From assembly GCA_902803245.1 (NCBI GenBank), contig CADCPJ010000145.1:1-14283 (forward strand): DNA of 14,283 nucleotides, written 5' to 3'. Shown piece after piece: positions 13,792 through 14,283 of this stretch (position 1 is its first letter; each line of letters begins with the position of its first letter). Position numbers and translations under genes: made by a program. Under the pieces are notes generated by a model that did not search any database, was not told where the DNA came from, and saw nothing but the letters and a program-made list of their open reading frames with translations. The stretch is from an uncultured Lachnospiraceae bacterium (GTDB lineage: Bacteria > Bacillota > Clostridia > Lachnospirales > Lachnospiraceae).

Positions 13792-14283
13792 TTACTTCGG
13801 AAGCTTGAAGGAGCTCTTCATGGAGACGATGCGGTTGAAGACCGGCGCCCCCTCTTTCGAGTCCCTGCTGTCCACGCAGTAATAGCCGTTTCTCACAAAC
13901 TGGAACTGCTCGCCGGCTTTTGCGTCCATGAGGGCCGGCTCGAGAGCCGCGTCCCGGACGACCATGAGAGAGTTCGGATTGAGATTTAATGACCCGTCCT
14001 CGTTGTAGACTCCCTTCTCCTCGTCGATCAGGTTCTCATAGAGCCGGACCGTCGCGCGGAACACCCTGCCGGCGGGCACCCAGTGAATTGTGCCCTTCAC
14101 CTTCCGCGCAGAAAAACCGCTGCCGGCTTTGGTTTCCGGGTCATAGGTGCAGTGAACCGCCGTGACCCTGCCGTCTTCGTCCTTGTCGACGCCGACGCAT
14201 TTTACAAAATAGGCGTGCATGAGGCGCACTTCATTTCCCGGGTAGAGGCGCTTGTACTTGGGAACCGGGTTCTCCATGAAGTC
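13792..14283 (-). CDS. glnS: Glutaminyl-tRNA synthetase, C-terminal part (runs off the window)
   Basis: The visible 163 residues are the C-terminal anticodon-binding beta-barrel of class I GlnRS, which charges tRNA-Gln with glutamine. Characteristic pieces are DFMENP at the window edge, RLYPGNEVRLMHAYFVKC, VHCTYDPET, ARKVKGTIHWV, VRLYENL, NPNSL, EPALMDAKAGEQFQFVRNGYYC and the near-terminal DSRDSKEGAPVFNRIVSMK, all matching the E. coli GlnS C-terminus. The stop TAA is at 13794-13792. The frame is open to position 14283, so the ATG at 14277 is internal and the true start lies outside the window. The catalytic Rossmann domain cannot be judged here. A GlnRS gene usually signals direct glutaminylation rather than sole reliance on GatCAB. 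Confidence 0.95.
   Translation of the reverse strand, partial: DFMENPVPKYKRLYPGNEVRLMHAYFVKCVGVDKDEDGRVTAVHCTYDPETKAGSGFSARKVKGTIHWVPAGRVFRATVRLYENLIDEEKGVYNEDGSLNLNPNSLMVVRDAALEPALMDAKAGEQFQFVRNGYYCVDSRDSKEGAPVFNRIVSMKSSFKLPK

Overview
This window looks like chromosomal DNA from a fairly GC-rich Clostridia member (Bacillota), most likely Lachnospiraceae. The grounds are strong AGGAGG-type ribosome binding sites, the paired GlgC/GlgD ADP-glucose pyrophosphorylase subunits typical of Bacillota, a COG2509-type FAD protein and a bacterial GlnRS. The taxonomic call is inference from gene content and protein flavour; no rRNA or tRNA gene is present. Nearly every gene is on the minus strand; only purC is on the plus strand.

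Reading the minus strand from the right: the 3' part of glnS (cut by the window edge), a small acidic protein of unknown function and a FAD-dependent oxidoreductase lie close together (14283-12057). This block converges on purC (11155-12018, plus strand), whose 3' end carries a perfect short tandem duplication. A 288-bp divergent region (10867-11154) separates purC from a tightly packed minus-strand operon glgC-glgD-dus-birA (10866-6791), with gaps of 1 to 13 bases. The operon joins glycogen precursor synthesis, tRNA dihydrouridylation and biotin-protein ligation. The birA product stops at the end of the catalytic domain and lacks the usual C-terminal domain. The gene is followed at once by a cluster of GC-rich intergenic repeats (6646-6785).

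Further left is a second minus-strand series: a membrane-anchored CapA-like metallophosphatase-fold protein with a repetitive acidic tail, a HerA-like DUF853 ATPase, then uridine phosphorylase, purine nucleoside phosphorylase and cytidine deaminase, ended by a probable intrinsic terminator (1176-1212). The last three form a nucleoside salvage set: deamination of cytidine to uridine, then phosphorolysis of uridine and purine nucleosides. The final gene (3-1088) is a zinc-ribbon, single-membrane-span protein that starts with TTG.

I found no CRISPR array, transposase, phage gene, toxin-antitoxin pair or recognisable defence system, and no clear new multi-gene system. The signals most worth attention are small-scale: the truncated BirA next to an intergenic repeat cluster, A-tract repeats between the divergent glgC and purC promoters, the purC end duplication, a very strong hairpin between deoD and cdd, and the 36-bp coding repeats in the CapA-like gene.
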